A stretch of 64,000 nt of DNA, taken from the NCBI GenBank assembly GCA_002479485.1, contig DLNM01000052.1:62001-126000 (forward strand). Reading direction: 5' to 3'. Origin of the DNA: Firmicutes bacterium UBA7510. Its GTDB lineage: Bacteria; Bacillota; Clostridia; Tissierellales; Sedimentibacteraceae. Under the pieces are notes generated by a model that saw only the letters and a list, made by a program, of their open reading frames with translations, was not told where the DNA came from and did not search any database. A program made the translations under genes and the position numbers. How positions within the stretch are numbered: the stretch's first letter is position 1; each line of letters starts with the position of its first letter. Positions 26,199 through 34,510 of this stretch are shown one piece after another.

Positions 26199-27798
26199 TA
26201 ATACCTATTCAATTATTATTGAAAATGGAACAATAATAGATGGAAGTGGTAAGCCTGGATATAAGTGTGATATTGGTATTGTTGATGGAATAATAAAAAC
26301 CATAGGAAGCTTACATAATTCAGTCGCAGATACTAGAATAGATGCAGCTGACATGCTAGTCTGTCCGGGTTTTGTTGATTCACACTGTCATACTGATATA
26401 GGGTATGCCGCAGAGTTTCCAGGAGTACAAGGTAAGATTATGCAGGGAGTAACTACAGATGTGTGTGGACTATGCAGCACTAGCTATGCACCTGTAGGAG
26501 AAGGTAACTTGCAAGAATTTTTAAAAAGACAAAAAGATGTACTTGGTGGCATTAGAAAAAGTATGACAGTGAAAGAATACATAGAGGAAACTAATCAAAG
26601 AGGAAACAGTACAAATATCGCTATGTTTGCAGGCAACGCTAATATTAGAATTCATGGCGTTGGTTATGAAAATAGAGAAGCAACCGAAGAAGAAATGGTA
26701 AAGATGAAGGATCTTTTGAAACATGCAATGGAGGACGGAGCCTTTGGGTTATCAACTGGTTTAACTTATGTACCTTCACAATTTGCTTCTACAGAGGAAC
26801 TTATAGAGCTATGTAAAGTTATTGCACCATTTGGAGGAATATATAACTCTCATATGAGAAACGAAGGTAATGAGGTTGTAAAATCAGTGGCAGAGGTTAT
26901 AGAAATAGCTGAAAAAAGCGGCTGCAAGGGACATTGCTCTCATCTTAAGGCCGCTGGAAGTAAAAATCATGGCAAGGTTAAGGAATGTCTAAAGCTAATC
27001 AATGAAGCAAATCAACGTGGAGTTGATGTAACCTTTGATGTATATCCATATACTGCTGGTTCAATAAGCTTAAGTGCTGTACTTCCACAATGGGTTTTAA
27101 GTCAAGGCTTCGGCGAAAATTTTGATGTACTAAAGGACCCTAAGATAATTAAAAGAATAGAAGAAGATTTAACAAGAGAAGACTGGGAAAATGTAGTTTT
27201 GCAATGTGGTTATGATAAGATACATATTGGGTTTGCAGAAAATCTACCACAATATGAAGGAAAAAGCATAACCCAGATAGCTAACGAGATAAATATTACA
27301 GAGCTAGATGCTATGCTTAAGGTACTTATTGACAGTAAGGCACAGGCTACTATAGTTTATTATATTGTTTCGGAGGATGACTTAAGACTATTAATGCAAA
27401 GTCCATACTGCTCAATTGGTACTGATGCATTTGCTAGAGACTATAGTGGTCCAACTACATCAGGAAAGCCACATCCAAGAAATTTTGGTGGAATACCAAG
27501 ATTTATTAAAAAGTATGTACTAGACGAAAAGCTTATTTCAATTGAGGAAGGTATATACAAAATTACAGGTTTGCCAGCTAGAATGTTTAAGCTGCCAAAC
27601 AGAGGTATAATACAGGAAAAAATGGTTGCAGATATAACAATTTTTAATCCTACAATACTTGAGGATACATGTACATACACAAATCCTGCATGTAAACCTC
27701 AAGGCATAGAGTATGTTATAATTAACGGTAAAATAGCAGTTAATAAAGGTGTTTTTAATGATATACGTTCAGGAAAAGCACTTAAACTAAATAAGTAG
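26191..27798 (+). CDS. N-acyl-D-amino-acid deacylase / D-aminoacylase family amidohydrolase
   Basis: 535 residues. Amidohydrolase superfamily with the D-aminoacylase layout: N- and C-terminal beta-sandwich parts around a TIM barrel, metal site VDSHCHTD, the Cys-containing VCGLCSTSYAP segment (a metal-bridging Cys in D-aminoacylase), THLTY-like LSTGLTYVPS, YNSHMRNEG, CSHLKAAG and the catalytic Asp region SIGTDAFA. It releases D-amino acids from N-acyl or peptide-like precursors in the cytosol. ATG 26191 lies within the end of the preceding gene, so translation is coupled. It fits a pathway degrading imported D-residue-containing peptides. Confidence 0.9.
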   Translation: MTNNTYSIIIENGTIIDGSGKPGYKCDIGIVDGIIKTIGSLHNSVADTRIDAADMLVCPGFVDSHCHTDIGYAAEFPGVQGKIMQGVTTDVCGLCSTSYAPVGEGNLQEFLKRQKDVLGGIRKSMTVKEYIEETNQRGNSTNIAMFAGNANIRIHGVGYENREATEEEMVKMKDLLKHAMEDGAFGLSTGLTYVPSQFASTEELIELCKVIAPFGGIYNSHMRNEGNEVVKSVAEVIEIAEKSGCKGHCSHLKAAGSKNHGKVKECLKLINEANQRGVDVTFDVYPYTAGSISLSAVLPQWVLSQGFGENFDVLKDPKIIKRIEEDLTREDWENVVLQCGYDKIHIGFAENLPQYEGKSITQIANEINITELDAMLKVLIDSKAQATIVYYIVSEDDLRLLMQSPYCSIGTDAFARDYSGPTTSGKPHPRNFGGIPRFIKKYVLDEKLISIEEGIYKITGLPARMFKLPNRGIIQEKMVADITIFNPTILEDTCTYTNPACKPQGIEYVIINGKIAVNKGVFNDIRSGKALKLNK

Positions 27799-27800
27799 AT

Positions 27801-27837
27801 AGTGTGAAAAAAACACTCTTCACACTAGAGATGGAGG
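27801..27837 (+). repeat. Dispersed palindromic element, copy R3
   Basis: Short form: AGTGTGAA (27801-27808) ... TTCACACT (27819-27826), four bases, then ATGGAGG, the SD of the PuuD-like gene. It begins 2 nt after the deacylase stop. Confidence 0.7.
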
Positions 27838-27842
27838 AAATT

Positions 27843-28565
27843 ATGAAAAAACCAATAATAGGAGTTCTGGGAAGTGTATTAAAGCATATGCCAGGTAATG
27901 TAGTGATACCTGTAAATTATGCTAATGCAGCCTACTGCAAGGCTGTTGAAAGAAATGGTGGAATTCCATTTATAATTCCTTATTTAGAAAATAAAGAGGA
28001 TGTGCTTCCACTGCTTGAGAAGTGTGATGGCTTATTGTTTCCAGGTGGAGAGGATGTTGATACACACTTGTATGGAGAAGAGCCACATGCATTGATTGGT
28101 AGCATGAATAGAAAAGTAGATGAATTTTGGATATATATTGAGAAAATAGCAGAGGAAAGAAAATTGCCTATATTAGGAATCTGTAGAGGAATGCAGCTTA
28201 TAAATGTAGCGCGTGGAGGTAGCTTATATCAAGATTTATCAGAATTAAACTCAAAGCATTTACTTCATGTTCAAAAGCAGGAAAGAGATTATTTGATGCA
28301 TAAAATAAAAATTAATAGCGAAAGCCTTCTTTATAAGCTTTTAGAAATTAATGAATTAAAGACAAATACTTTGCATCATCAATGTGTCAAAGCACTTGGA
28401 AATGACTTGAAAATTACAGCATATTCAATAGACGAAATTCCAGAGGCTATGGAAAGTAACGATGGAAGAATAGTTTTAGTTCAGTGGCATCCAGAAGAAA
28501 TTCTTGATACAGAACCAAGAATGAATAATATTTTCAAAAACTTGATTGAAAAATCAAGCAAATAA
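27843..28565 (+). CDS. Gamma-glutamyl-gamma-aminobutyrate hydrolase family (PuuD-like, peptidase C26)
   Basis: 240 residues from ATG 27843, 5 nt behind GGAGG; the open frame upstream is translated palindromic element. Class I glutamine-amidotransferase-like hydrolase: LLFPGGEDVD, nucleophile Cys114 in GICRGMQLINV and the His/Glu of the triad in VQWHPEE. It cleaves gamma-glutamyl amides. As the last gene of the operon it would release glutamate from gamma-linked peptides imported by the transporter, next to a D-aminoacylase. Gamma-D-glutamyl peptides such as muropeptides are a plausible substrate (inference). Confidence 0.9.
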   Translation: MKKPIIGVLGSVLKHMPGNVVIPVNYANAAYCKAVERNGGIPFIIPYLENKEDVLPLLEKCDGLLFPGGEDVDTHLYGEEPHALIGSMNRKVDEFWIYIEKIAEERKLPILGICRGMQLINVARGGSLYQDLSELNSKHLLHVQKQERDYLMHKIKINSESLLYKLLEINELKTNTLHHQCVKALGNDLKITAYSIDEIPEAMESNDGRIVLVQWHPEEILDTEPRMNNIFKNLIEKSSK

Positions 28566-28608
28566 CAATGTTCCCCCCATAATAGCCATTAGGCTATGAA
28601 ATATAAAA

Positions 28609-28640
28609 AAATATAGCGCTTTTTAGCGCTATATTTTTTA
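28609..28640. terminator. Bidirectional terminator
   Basis: ATATAGCGCT (28611-28620) / AGCGCTATAT (28625-28634) with A- and T-rich flanks, between the converging PuuD-like and glycosyltransferase genes. Confidence 0.9.
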
Positions 28641-28665
28641 TCTAATAGGAAAGTTCTTTCCTAAG

Positions 28666-28687
28666 AGTGAACGTAGTTCACTTTTTT
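28666..28687 (+). repeat. Short hairpin related to the dispersed element, copy R8
   Basis: AGTGAAC-GTA-GTTCACT followed by TTTTT, overlapping the end of the glycosyltransferase gene. It resembles the first-hairpin arms of copies R6 and R7 (GAGTGAAG), but is short enough to be just a terminator. Confidence 0.4.
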
Positions 28688-29795
28688 ATACTATTGAATT
28701 AACACTACACATAACATCATCAACTATTGCATCTGATGAAGATTTGTTGTATAGTTTTTTCATATTATTTTTCATAACGAATGAAACATTTGCATTTTCA
28801 ACTATATATTTTGTGTGCTCAACTAACTCATCTTTGTTATTTGCAATTATTGCAGCACCTTTTTTTTCAAAATAAATAGCATTTTCCTTTTCCTGTCCAG
28901 GGACCGGTTTAAATAAAACCAGTGGAAGCTGAACTGCCAGAGCTTCGCTTAATGTTATACCACCGGATTTTGTTATCATACAAGTAGATATTTTATAAAG
29001 CTCGTGTATATCTTCTGTGAATCCAAAAACTTTTAAATTCTCAAAATCTAACGAATCTAATTGATTTTTCAATGTTTTATTATTACCACATACTACGGCA
29101 ACTTGTATATTCGGATGTTCACATAATTCGGTACATATTTTTCCTATATCTTTAAGTACACCAAAGGCACCGGCACTTATAAGTACAATTTTTTTGAGCC
29201 TATCAAATCCATATTTGTCATATAATAATGTTGTATTTTCAAATTCTTCAAATGCATCTCTTATAGGTATTCCAGTTACAACTGCTTTTTCTATAGGTAT
29301 ATTCATTTTAGCAAGTTCTTTTTGTATTTCCTCTGTTGCAATATAGAATTTGTCAATTTCCTCACTTAACCAAAGCTTATGCACATAAAAATCAGTTACT
29401 ATAGTAAATACAGGAATATCATCTTTCATACTACTTTTTATTTTGTCTGTTGCCAAAATAGGAAAAGTATTAATTATTACATCTGGTTTTAAGCCATCTA
29501 CAATTCTTTTTAGTTGCTTATATCCAAAATTCCTATAGATGTCCATGATTTTTTTATCTACAAGCTTTTCCACTCCATAGAATAAGAAGGAATAGGCATA
29601 TCCGTAATTATAGCTTTTTAAATAAGCTTGTTTTATTTTTTCAGTTATAAAAGGATGTGCTTCAGTAAATATGTCTATAACATGAACATTATTATATCCT
29701 TTGTCAATAAATGCATTTTTAAGTGCTGCTGCAACCATTTTGTGACCATTTCCAAATGGGGCAGTAGTAATTAAAACATTTACTTGTTTATTCAT
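28686..29795 (-). CDS. MGDG-synthase/MurG-like glycosyltransferase
   Basis: 369 residues from ATG 29795 (SD GGAGG, 9 nt; a TTG at 29801 is too close to it). GT28-type two-Rossmann enzyme: the N-terminal acceptor domain begins VNVLITTAPFGNGHKMVAAAL, the MGDG_synth pattern, and the C-terminal nucleotide-sugar domain holds KSGGITLSEALAVQLPLVLFKPVPGQEKENA. Relatives such as UgtP transfer glucose or galactose to diacylglycerol at the membrane surface, so membrane glycolipid synthesis is the best guess. Monocistronic. Confidence 0.87.
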   Translation of the reverse strand: MNKQVNVLITTAPFGNGHKMVAAALKNAFIDKGYNNVHVIDIFTEAHPFITEKIKQAYLKSYNYGYAYSFLFYGVEKLVDKKIMDIYRNFGYKQLKRIVDGLKPDVIINTFPILATDKIKSSMKDDIPVFTIVTDFYVHKLWLSEEIDKFYIATEEIQKELAKMNIPIEKAVVTGIPIRDAFEEFENTTLLYDKYGFDRLKKIVLISAGAFGVLKDIGKICTELCEHPNIQVAVVCGNNKTLKNQLDSLDFENLKVFGFTEDIHELYKISTCMITKSGGITLSEALAVQLPLVLFKPVPGQEKENAIYFEKKGAAIIANNKDELVEHTKYIVENANVSFVMKNNMKKLYNKSSSDAIVDDVMCSVNSIV

Positions 29796-29933
29796 GGTCA
29801 AAGACCTCCGTTTATTTTACATATTATAAAAATAAAAAATAATAAATTTTTTTTTATTGGTTATCATAGATTTACAGGTGATAATAGTCTAATATAAATT
29901 AACAGGTTTAATGGCTATTATTTACCTATAAAA

Positions 29934-29945
29934 ATGAGCGCTCAT
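29934..29945. promoter_or_regulatory. Perfect 12-bp palindrome, possible TetR-type operator
   Basis: ATGAGCGCTCAT, unusually GC-rich for this gap, between the divergent glycosyltransferase and GDT1 genes (29796-30142). A regulator gene is not adjacent. The rest of the gap is AT-rich without an evident riboswitch. Confidence 0.4.
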
Positions 29946-30062
29946 AATTTTTGAATATTAAAGTATGTATATTAAGCATATATATTATAAAGCAATTATT
30001 TTTTAATGCAAAATAATTGTTTATATATGGCTGTGTATAGATACTTTATTTTTATTTAGCTT

Positions 30063-30081
30063 TAGACATGTCTATTATAAT
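30063..30081 (+). promoter_or_regulatory. Palindrome overlapping a -10 box before the GDT1-type gene
   Basis: TAGACATGTCTA (perfect 12-bp palindrome, 30063-30074) directly precedes TATAAT (30076-30081), about 62 nt before the start codon. Its position in the promoter spacer suits a repressor site, perhaps a metal-dependent one (inference). Confidence 0.4.
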
Positions 30082-30142
30082 ATAAAACTGACAAATAAAA
30101 AAGTAAAAATTTTCTTAAGATTTAAAAATAAGAGGAGATACT

Positions 30143-30802
30143 ATGTTACAAGAATTTTTAAAAGCGTTTTGCTTAGTTTTTATTGCAGAAATTGGCGATA
30201 AATCTCAAATTTTGGCGATGACATTTGCGACAAAATATAAGGCAGCTCAAGTTGTTATTGGCATATCATTTGGCATTATATTTAATCATTTATTAGCAAT
30301 TATTGTTGGAATATATATATCAAATATTATTCCATTGAATTTATTGCAAATTTTAGCAGGTGTGTTGTTTATAATTTTTGGGTTTATAGCATTCAAGAAA
30401 GAAAAAAACATAAATAATAATAATAAAAGCTTTAATATTGGAGTAACCACTTCTATAGCTATAGCATTTTTTTTAGGAGAATTAGGAGATAAAACACAAT
30501 TGACTGCCATGACATTAGCAATGGAAGGCAAGTGGCCTTTAATCATATTAGCTGGCACGACAATTGCGATGATTTGTGTGGGCTGTGTTGGCATATTTAT
30601 TATAAAGAGTTTAAATAAAAAAATTCCTACATACATAATAAAAATTATTTCAGGTTTAATATTTATATTTCTTGGAATGACTAAAATATTTCAAGCATCC
30701 CACATTTTCATAAATAACAAAACTCTTATGGCAATATTTATTGTAACAGTTGCTATATCATCATTATTTATGACTAGTAAATTGTTAGAGGAAAGCAAAT
30801 AA
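30143..30802 (+). CDS. GDT1/UPF0016 (TMEM165-like) divalent cation exporter
   Basis: 219 residues, six to seven membrane helices in two homologous halves. Each half carries the family motif: ExGDKSQ (E16-IGDKSQ) and ELGDKTQ (about residues 112-118). Members export Mn2+ (also Ca2+) from the cytosol in exchange for protons. SD AGAGGAG precedes ATG 30143. The yybP-ykoY manganese riboswitch that often controls such genes is not seen upstream; a small palindrome in the promoter may serve instead. Monocistronic. Confidence 0.93.
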   Translation: MLQEFLKAFCLVFIAEIGDKSQILAMTFATKYKAAQVVIGISFGIIFNHLLAIIVGIYISNIIPLNLLQILAGVLFIIFGFIAFKKEKNINNNNKSFNIGVTTSIAIAFFLGELGDKTQLTAMTLAMEGKWPLIILAGTTIAMICVGCVGIFIIKSLNKKIPTYIIKIISGLIFIFLGMTKIFQASHIFINNKTLMAIFIVTVAISSLFMTSKLLEESK

Positions 30803-30871
30803 TGTAATAAAAAGTTATTTGTAGAAATAAGTAGAAATAAGTAGAAAAATAATGTAAAATTATTAAAAAAC

Positions 30872-30937
30872 GTTTTTTAGTACAAGCCATAATGACTAAA
30901 AAACATACAAGTGTCAAAAAACATGACGTTTTTTAGT
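30872..30937 (+). promoter_or_regulatory. Upstream activator sites for the sigma-54 promoter
   Basis: The decamer GTTTTTTAGT occurs at 30872-30881, inverted at 30895-30904 and again direct at 30928-30937. The first two form a 10-bp dyad with a 13-nt spacer. They lie 64-130 bp before the -24 element, where enhancer-binding activators bind. Part could also act as a terminator for the GDT1-type gene. Confidence 0.6.
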
Positions 30938-30998
30938 AACAAAAGAAATACAATTTTTAAGACGATAAACAAATTGTGCATTTATCAATGCTTAATTT

Positions 30999-31015
30999 TT
31001 GGCACATAATTTGCA
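30999..31015 (+). promoter_or_regulatory. Sigma-54 (-24/-12) promoter
   Basis: TTGGCACATAATTTGCA fits the sigma-54 consensus (YTGGCAC-N5-TTGCW). The invariant GG (31001-31002) and GC (31013-31014) are exactly 12 bp apart. It faces hypE-hypD, with a leader of about 140 nt made mostly of the palindromic element R6. Confidence 0.85.
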
Positions 31016-31049
31016 TATATATTTTTGAAAAATTTTATTAATGGAGTAA

Positions 31050-31163
31050 GAGTGAAGAAAAAGCACTCTTCACTCTATGGAAAAATCAAAGAAACGATTT
31101 TTTAGTGTAAAATTTATTTTACACTAAAATTATTGTGACGCCACGAAGTGGCGTTATGGAGGA
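31050..31163 (+). repeat. Dispersed palindromic element, copy R6 (long form, before hypE)
   Basis: GAGTGAAG / CTTCACTC (31050-31057 / 31068-31075), then TATGGAAAAATC...CGATTTTTT. Next comes a copy-specific 13-bp stem TTTAGTGTAAAAT / ATTTTACACTAAA (31101-31127), then GTGACGCCACGAAGTGGCG (31135-31153) and ATGGAGGA. An SD-spaced GTG at 31052 opens an 18-codon frame beginning MKKKHSSLY, as in the copy before cysK. Confidence 0.8.
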
Positions 31164-31167
31164 AGTT

Positions 31168-32070
31168 ATGAAATCCTGTTTATTATTTAATATACAAAAA
31201 TTTTCCTTGCACGATGGTCCGGGAATACGAACAACAATTTTTTTTAAGGGATGCCCATTAAAATGCAGATGGTGTCATAATCCAGAAGGATTAAATAATA
31301 AAATTGAAATGTTATATAACCAAGATAAATGCACATTGTGTGGTGAATGTATTAAGAGATGTCCTAAATCAGCTATACAGATGATTAATAATAGAATCGA
31401 AACTGATATGTCAAAATGCAATTTATGCGATGAATGTACACATTATTGTATACATGGAGCTAGAGAAATTGCAGGAAAAGAATATAGTATTGATGATATA
31501 GTAAAGATTGTTTTAAAGGATAAAATTTTTTATGAAGAGTCAAAAGGTGGTGTAACATTATCAGGTGGAGAACCTGTAATGCAGATTGATTGTGTAGAAG
31601 AGCTGTTAAAAAGACTTAAACAGGAAAATATACATACTTCCGTAGATACAAGTGGAATTATGCCATTTAATTATTATGAACGAATATATAAATATACTGA
31701 TCTGTTTTTATATGACATAAAGATCATTGATGAAGAAAAGCATAAAATGTTTACAGGGGTATCAAATTCAATAATTTTAGATAATCTTAGAAAATTATCT
31801 AAAATCCATAACAATATTAATATAAGGTTACCCATCATAGAAGGCGTTAATGCTGATGATGAACATATAAATGCTTTGATTAACTTAATAAGAGGGCTAG
31901 GGATTAAGGATATTAATCTGTTGCCTTATCACGATATATCAAGACATAAATATAAAAAACTCGATATGGAATATGATGGACAGGAAATGAGTGTCCCTAC
32001 TTCTGAGAAGATGGAGAATTTCAAATTAAGGTTAGAAGATGAGGGCTATACCGTAAAAATTGGCGGATAA
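31168..32070 (+). CDS. hypE: Glycyl-radical enzyme activase for hydroxyproline dehydratase
   Basis: 300 residues from ATG 31168 behind GGAGG. Radical-SAM activase of the PflA type: cluster motif FKGCPLKCRWCHNPEG (CxxxCxxC), then a ferredoxin-like insert with two further cysteine sets (CTLCGECIKRCP and CNLCDECTHYCIHG). Further on are GGVTLSGGEPVMQ (SAM-binding GGE) and IRLPIIEGVN. It uses SAM to install the glycyl radical on the partner encoded 17 nt downstream. The shared operon makes HypD its substrate. The symbol follows the dehydratase literature and is unrelated to hydrogenase HypE. Confidence 0.93.
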   Translation: MKSCLLFNIQKFSLHDGPGIRTTIFFKGCPLKCRWCHNPEGLNNKIEMLYNQDKCTLCGECIKRCPKSAIQMINNRIETDMSKCNLCDECTHYCIHGAREIAGKEYSIDDIVKIVLKDKIFYEESKGGVTLSGGEPVMQIDCVEELLKRLKQENIHTSVDTSGIMPFNYYERIYKYTDLFLYDIKIIDEEKHKMFTGVSNSIILDNLRKLSKIHNNINIRLPIIEGVNADDEHINALINLIRGLGIKDINLLPYHDISRHKYKKLDMEYDGQEMSVPTSEKMENFKLRLEDEGYTVKIGG

Positions 32071-32087
32071 ATTGCGTGGAGGTAAAT

Positions 32088-34457
32088 ATGAGAGGTAGTA
32101 CTGAAAGAACAAGAAGATTAAGACAACAAAGTGTAACAACACAACCAACATTAAGTATAGAAAGAGCTTTACTTGAAACAGAAGTTTATAAAAAATACTA
32201 TGGAAAAGTTGAACTTCCTGTGCTAAGAGCATTAAATTTTAAACATTTAATGGAAAACAGAAAGTTATATATAGGAGAAGATGAATTATTAGTTGGAGAA
32301 AAATCTGAGCGCCCACAAGCTGCACCAACATTCCCAGAACTTTGCTGTCATACTATGGAAGACCTAAAAGTGCTTAACGAAAGAAAATATATTAGCTTTA
32401 AAGTTTCAGAAGAGGATAAAAAACTTCATCAAGAAATTGTTATGCCATATTGGGAAGGAAGAGCTACAAGAGATAAAATAATTAACAGCATGACTCAGGA
32501 ATGGAAGGATTGCTATGCTGCTGGTATGTTTACAGAATTCATGGAGCAAAGAGCACCAGGACATACAGTAGCAGATGATAAATTCTATAAAAAAGGATTC
32601 TTAGATTTCAAAAAAGATATAGAAGAAGAAATAGAAAAACTAGATTTTTTACATGACAAGGATGCATATAGCAAAAAGGCTCAATTAGAGGGTATGGCTA
32701 TATCATGTGATGCTATAATTGCTTATGGAAGAAGATATGCTGAGTATGCTAGAGAACTAGCAAACAAAGAAACTAACCAACAAAGAAAAGAAGAGTTGCT
32801 ATGGATTGCATCAAACTGTGATGTTGTTCCCGCACATAAGCCTGAAACATTTGCACAGGCTGTACAAATGTATTGGTTTGTGCACATTGGTGTTACAACT
32901 GAATTAAATATTTGGGATGCTTTCTCACCAGGAAGATTTGACCAATATCTATATCCATTCTACAAAAAAGATGTAGAAAATGGAATTTTAACTAGAGAGC
33001 AAGCTGTAGAGTTATTGGAATGCTTATGGGTTAAGTTTAATAACCAACCAGCGCCTCCAAAAGTAGGCATTACTATGAAGGAAAGTGCAACATACACTGA
33101 CTTTGCTAACTTAAATACAGGCGGAGTTAATCCTGAAACAGGAGAAGATGGAGTAAATGATGTTTCATACATCATAATGGATGTTATGGATGAAATGAAG
33201 CTTGTACAACCAAACTCAAACGTACAAATAAGCGAAAAAACTCCGGATAAATTCTTAAAACGTGCAGTTGAGATTTCAAGAAAAGGTTGGGGTCAACCAG
33301 CTTTTTACAATACAGAAGAAATAATTAAAGAGTTATTAAACGCTGGTAAGGAATTAAAAGATGCCATGTATGGCGGAGCTAGTGGATGTGTTGAAACTGG
33401 TGCACATGGTAGAGAAGCATACGTATTGACTGGTTACTTTAATACACCTAAGGTTTTAGAAATCACATTAAATAACGGTTTTGATAAAGTTACAAATAAA
33501 CAGATTGGTTTAAAAACAGGAGATCCAATAACATTCAATTCATATGAAGAATTATGGAATGCATTTGAAAAACAAATGAAGCATTTTATAGATATTAAAA
33601 TGACTGGTAATAATGTTATTGAAAAAATATTTGCAGAGCATATGCCATCAACATTTATGTCAGTTATAACAACTGGCTGTAAAGAAAGTGGCAAGGATTA
33701 CAATGCTGGTGGAGCAAAATATAATACAAGATACATTCAAATAGTTGGTATAGGAACTATAACAGATAGTTTATCAGCAATTAAGAAAAATGTATTTGAA
33801 AATAAGAGATTTACAATGTCAGAATTACTAAAAGCTTTAGATGATAACTTTACAGGACACGATATTATCAAAAACATTGTTTCAAATAAAACTCCAAAAT
33901 ATGGCAATGACGATGATTATGCCGATGAGTTAATGGTTCAAGCATTTAATGCTGTTAATAACTACATCACAGGCAAACCAGCAGTTTGTGGCGGAACATA
34001 TCATATCGATATGCTTCCGACAACTTGCCATATATACTTTGGCTCAATGACTGGCGCTACTCCAAACGGAAGATTAGCAGGTAAGCCTTTAACAGATGGT
34101 ATTTCGCCAGAAAAAGGAGCAGATACTAATGGACCAACTGCAGTTATAAAATCAGCAGCTAAGATGGATCATGAACGTACTGGCGGAACATTATTAAATC
34201 AAAAATTCACACCTTCAGCTATAGTTGGTGAAAAAGGACTTGATAATGTATCGGCTTTAGTTAGAGCATATTTCAAAATGGGTGGGCACCATATTCAATT
34301 TAATGTTATTGAAAAACAAACACTGTTAGATGCACAGAAAGCTCCTGATGAATATAAGGATTTAATAGTAAGAGTTGCAGGCTACAGTGACCATTTCAAT
34401 AACCTTGAAAAGGCACTACAAGACGAAATAATTGGAAGAACTGAACAAGAATTTTAA
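32088..34457 (+). CDS. hypD: trans-4-hydroxy-L-proline dehydratase (glycyl radical enzyme)
   Basis: 789 residues from ATG 32088 (SD GGAGG), the same length as Clostridioides difficile HypD as I remember it. By codon count the active-site SGCVETG motif places Cys434 and Glu436, and the RVAGYSD motif places Gly765, the published HypD numbering. APGHTVADD, FNNQPAPPKVGIT and GGTLLNQKF also agree with that protein. It dehydrates trans-4-hydroxyproline to pyrroline-5-carboxylate, which is then reduced to proline (reductase not in the window). This allows Stickland use of collagen-type peptides. Cytosolic and oxygen-sensitive. Not the hydrogenase HypD. Confidence 0.95.
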   Translation: MRGSTERTRRLRQQSVTTQPTLSIERALLETEVYKKYYGKVELPVLRALNFKHLMENRKLYIGEDELLVGEKSERPQAAPTFPELCCHTMEDLKVLNERKYISFKVSEEDKKLHQEIVMPYWEGRATRDKIINSMTQEWKDCYAAGMFTEFMEQRAPGHTVADDKFYKKGFLDFKKDIEEEIEKLDFLHDKDAYSKKAQLEGMAISCDAIIAYGRRYAEYARELANKETNQQRKEELLWIASNCDVVPAHKPETFAQAVQMYWFVHIGVTTELNIWDAFSPGRFDQYLYPFYKKDVENGILTREQAVELLECLWVKFNNQPAPPKVGITMKESATYTDFANLNTGGVNPETGEDGVNDVSYIIMDVMDEMKLVQPNSNVQISEKTPDKFLKRAVEISRKGWGQPAFYNTEEIIKELLNAGKELKDAMYGGASGCVETGAHGREAYVLTGYFNTPKVLEITLNNGFDKVTNKQIGLKTGDPITFNSYEELWNAFEKQMKHFIDIKMTGNNVIEKIFAEHMPSTFMSVITTGCKESGKDYNAGGAKYNTRYIQIVGIGTITDSLSAIKKNVFENKRFTMSELLKALDDNFTGHDIIKNIVSNKTPKYGNDDDYADELMVQAFNAVNNYITGKPAVCGGTYHIDMLPTTCHIYFGSMTGATPNGRLAGKPLTDGISPEKGADTNGPTAVIKSAAKMDHERTGGTLLNQKFTPSAIVGEKGLDNVSALVRAYFKMGGHHIQFNVIEKQTLLDAQKAPDEYKDLIVRVAGYSDHFNNLEKALQDEIIGRTEQEF

Positions 34458-34478
34458 TAAAATAAAAATATTAAATTA

Positions 34479-34510
34479 AAAAGCAATAGGTATTTACTCC
34501 TATTGCTTTT
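34479..34510. terminator. Bidirectional terminator
   Basis: AAAAGCAATAGG / CCTATTGCTTTT (34479-34490 / 34499-34510), between converging hypD and the antiporter gene. Confidence 0.9.

Noticed and set aside
29820..30142. yybP-ykoY manganese riboswitch before the GDT1-type exporter
   Set aside because: Searched for because such genes often have one, but the conserved internal loops are absent.
30553..30567. TGGCACGACAATTGC, a second sigma-54-like match
   Set aside because: It lies inside the GDT1-type coding region with no gene starting downstream nearby; probably coincidence.
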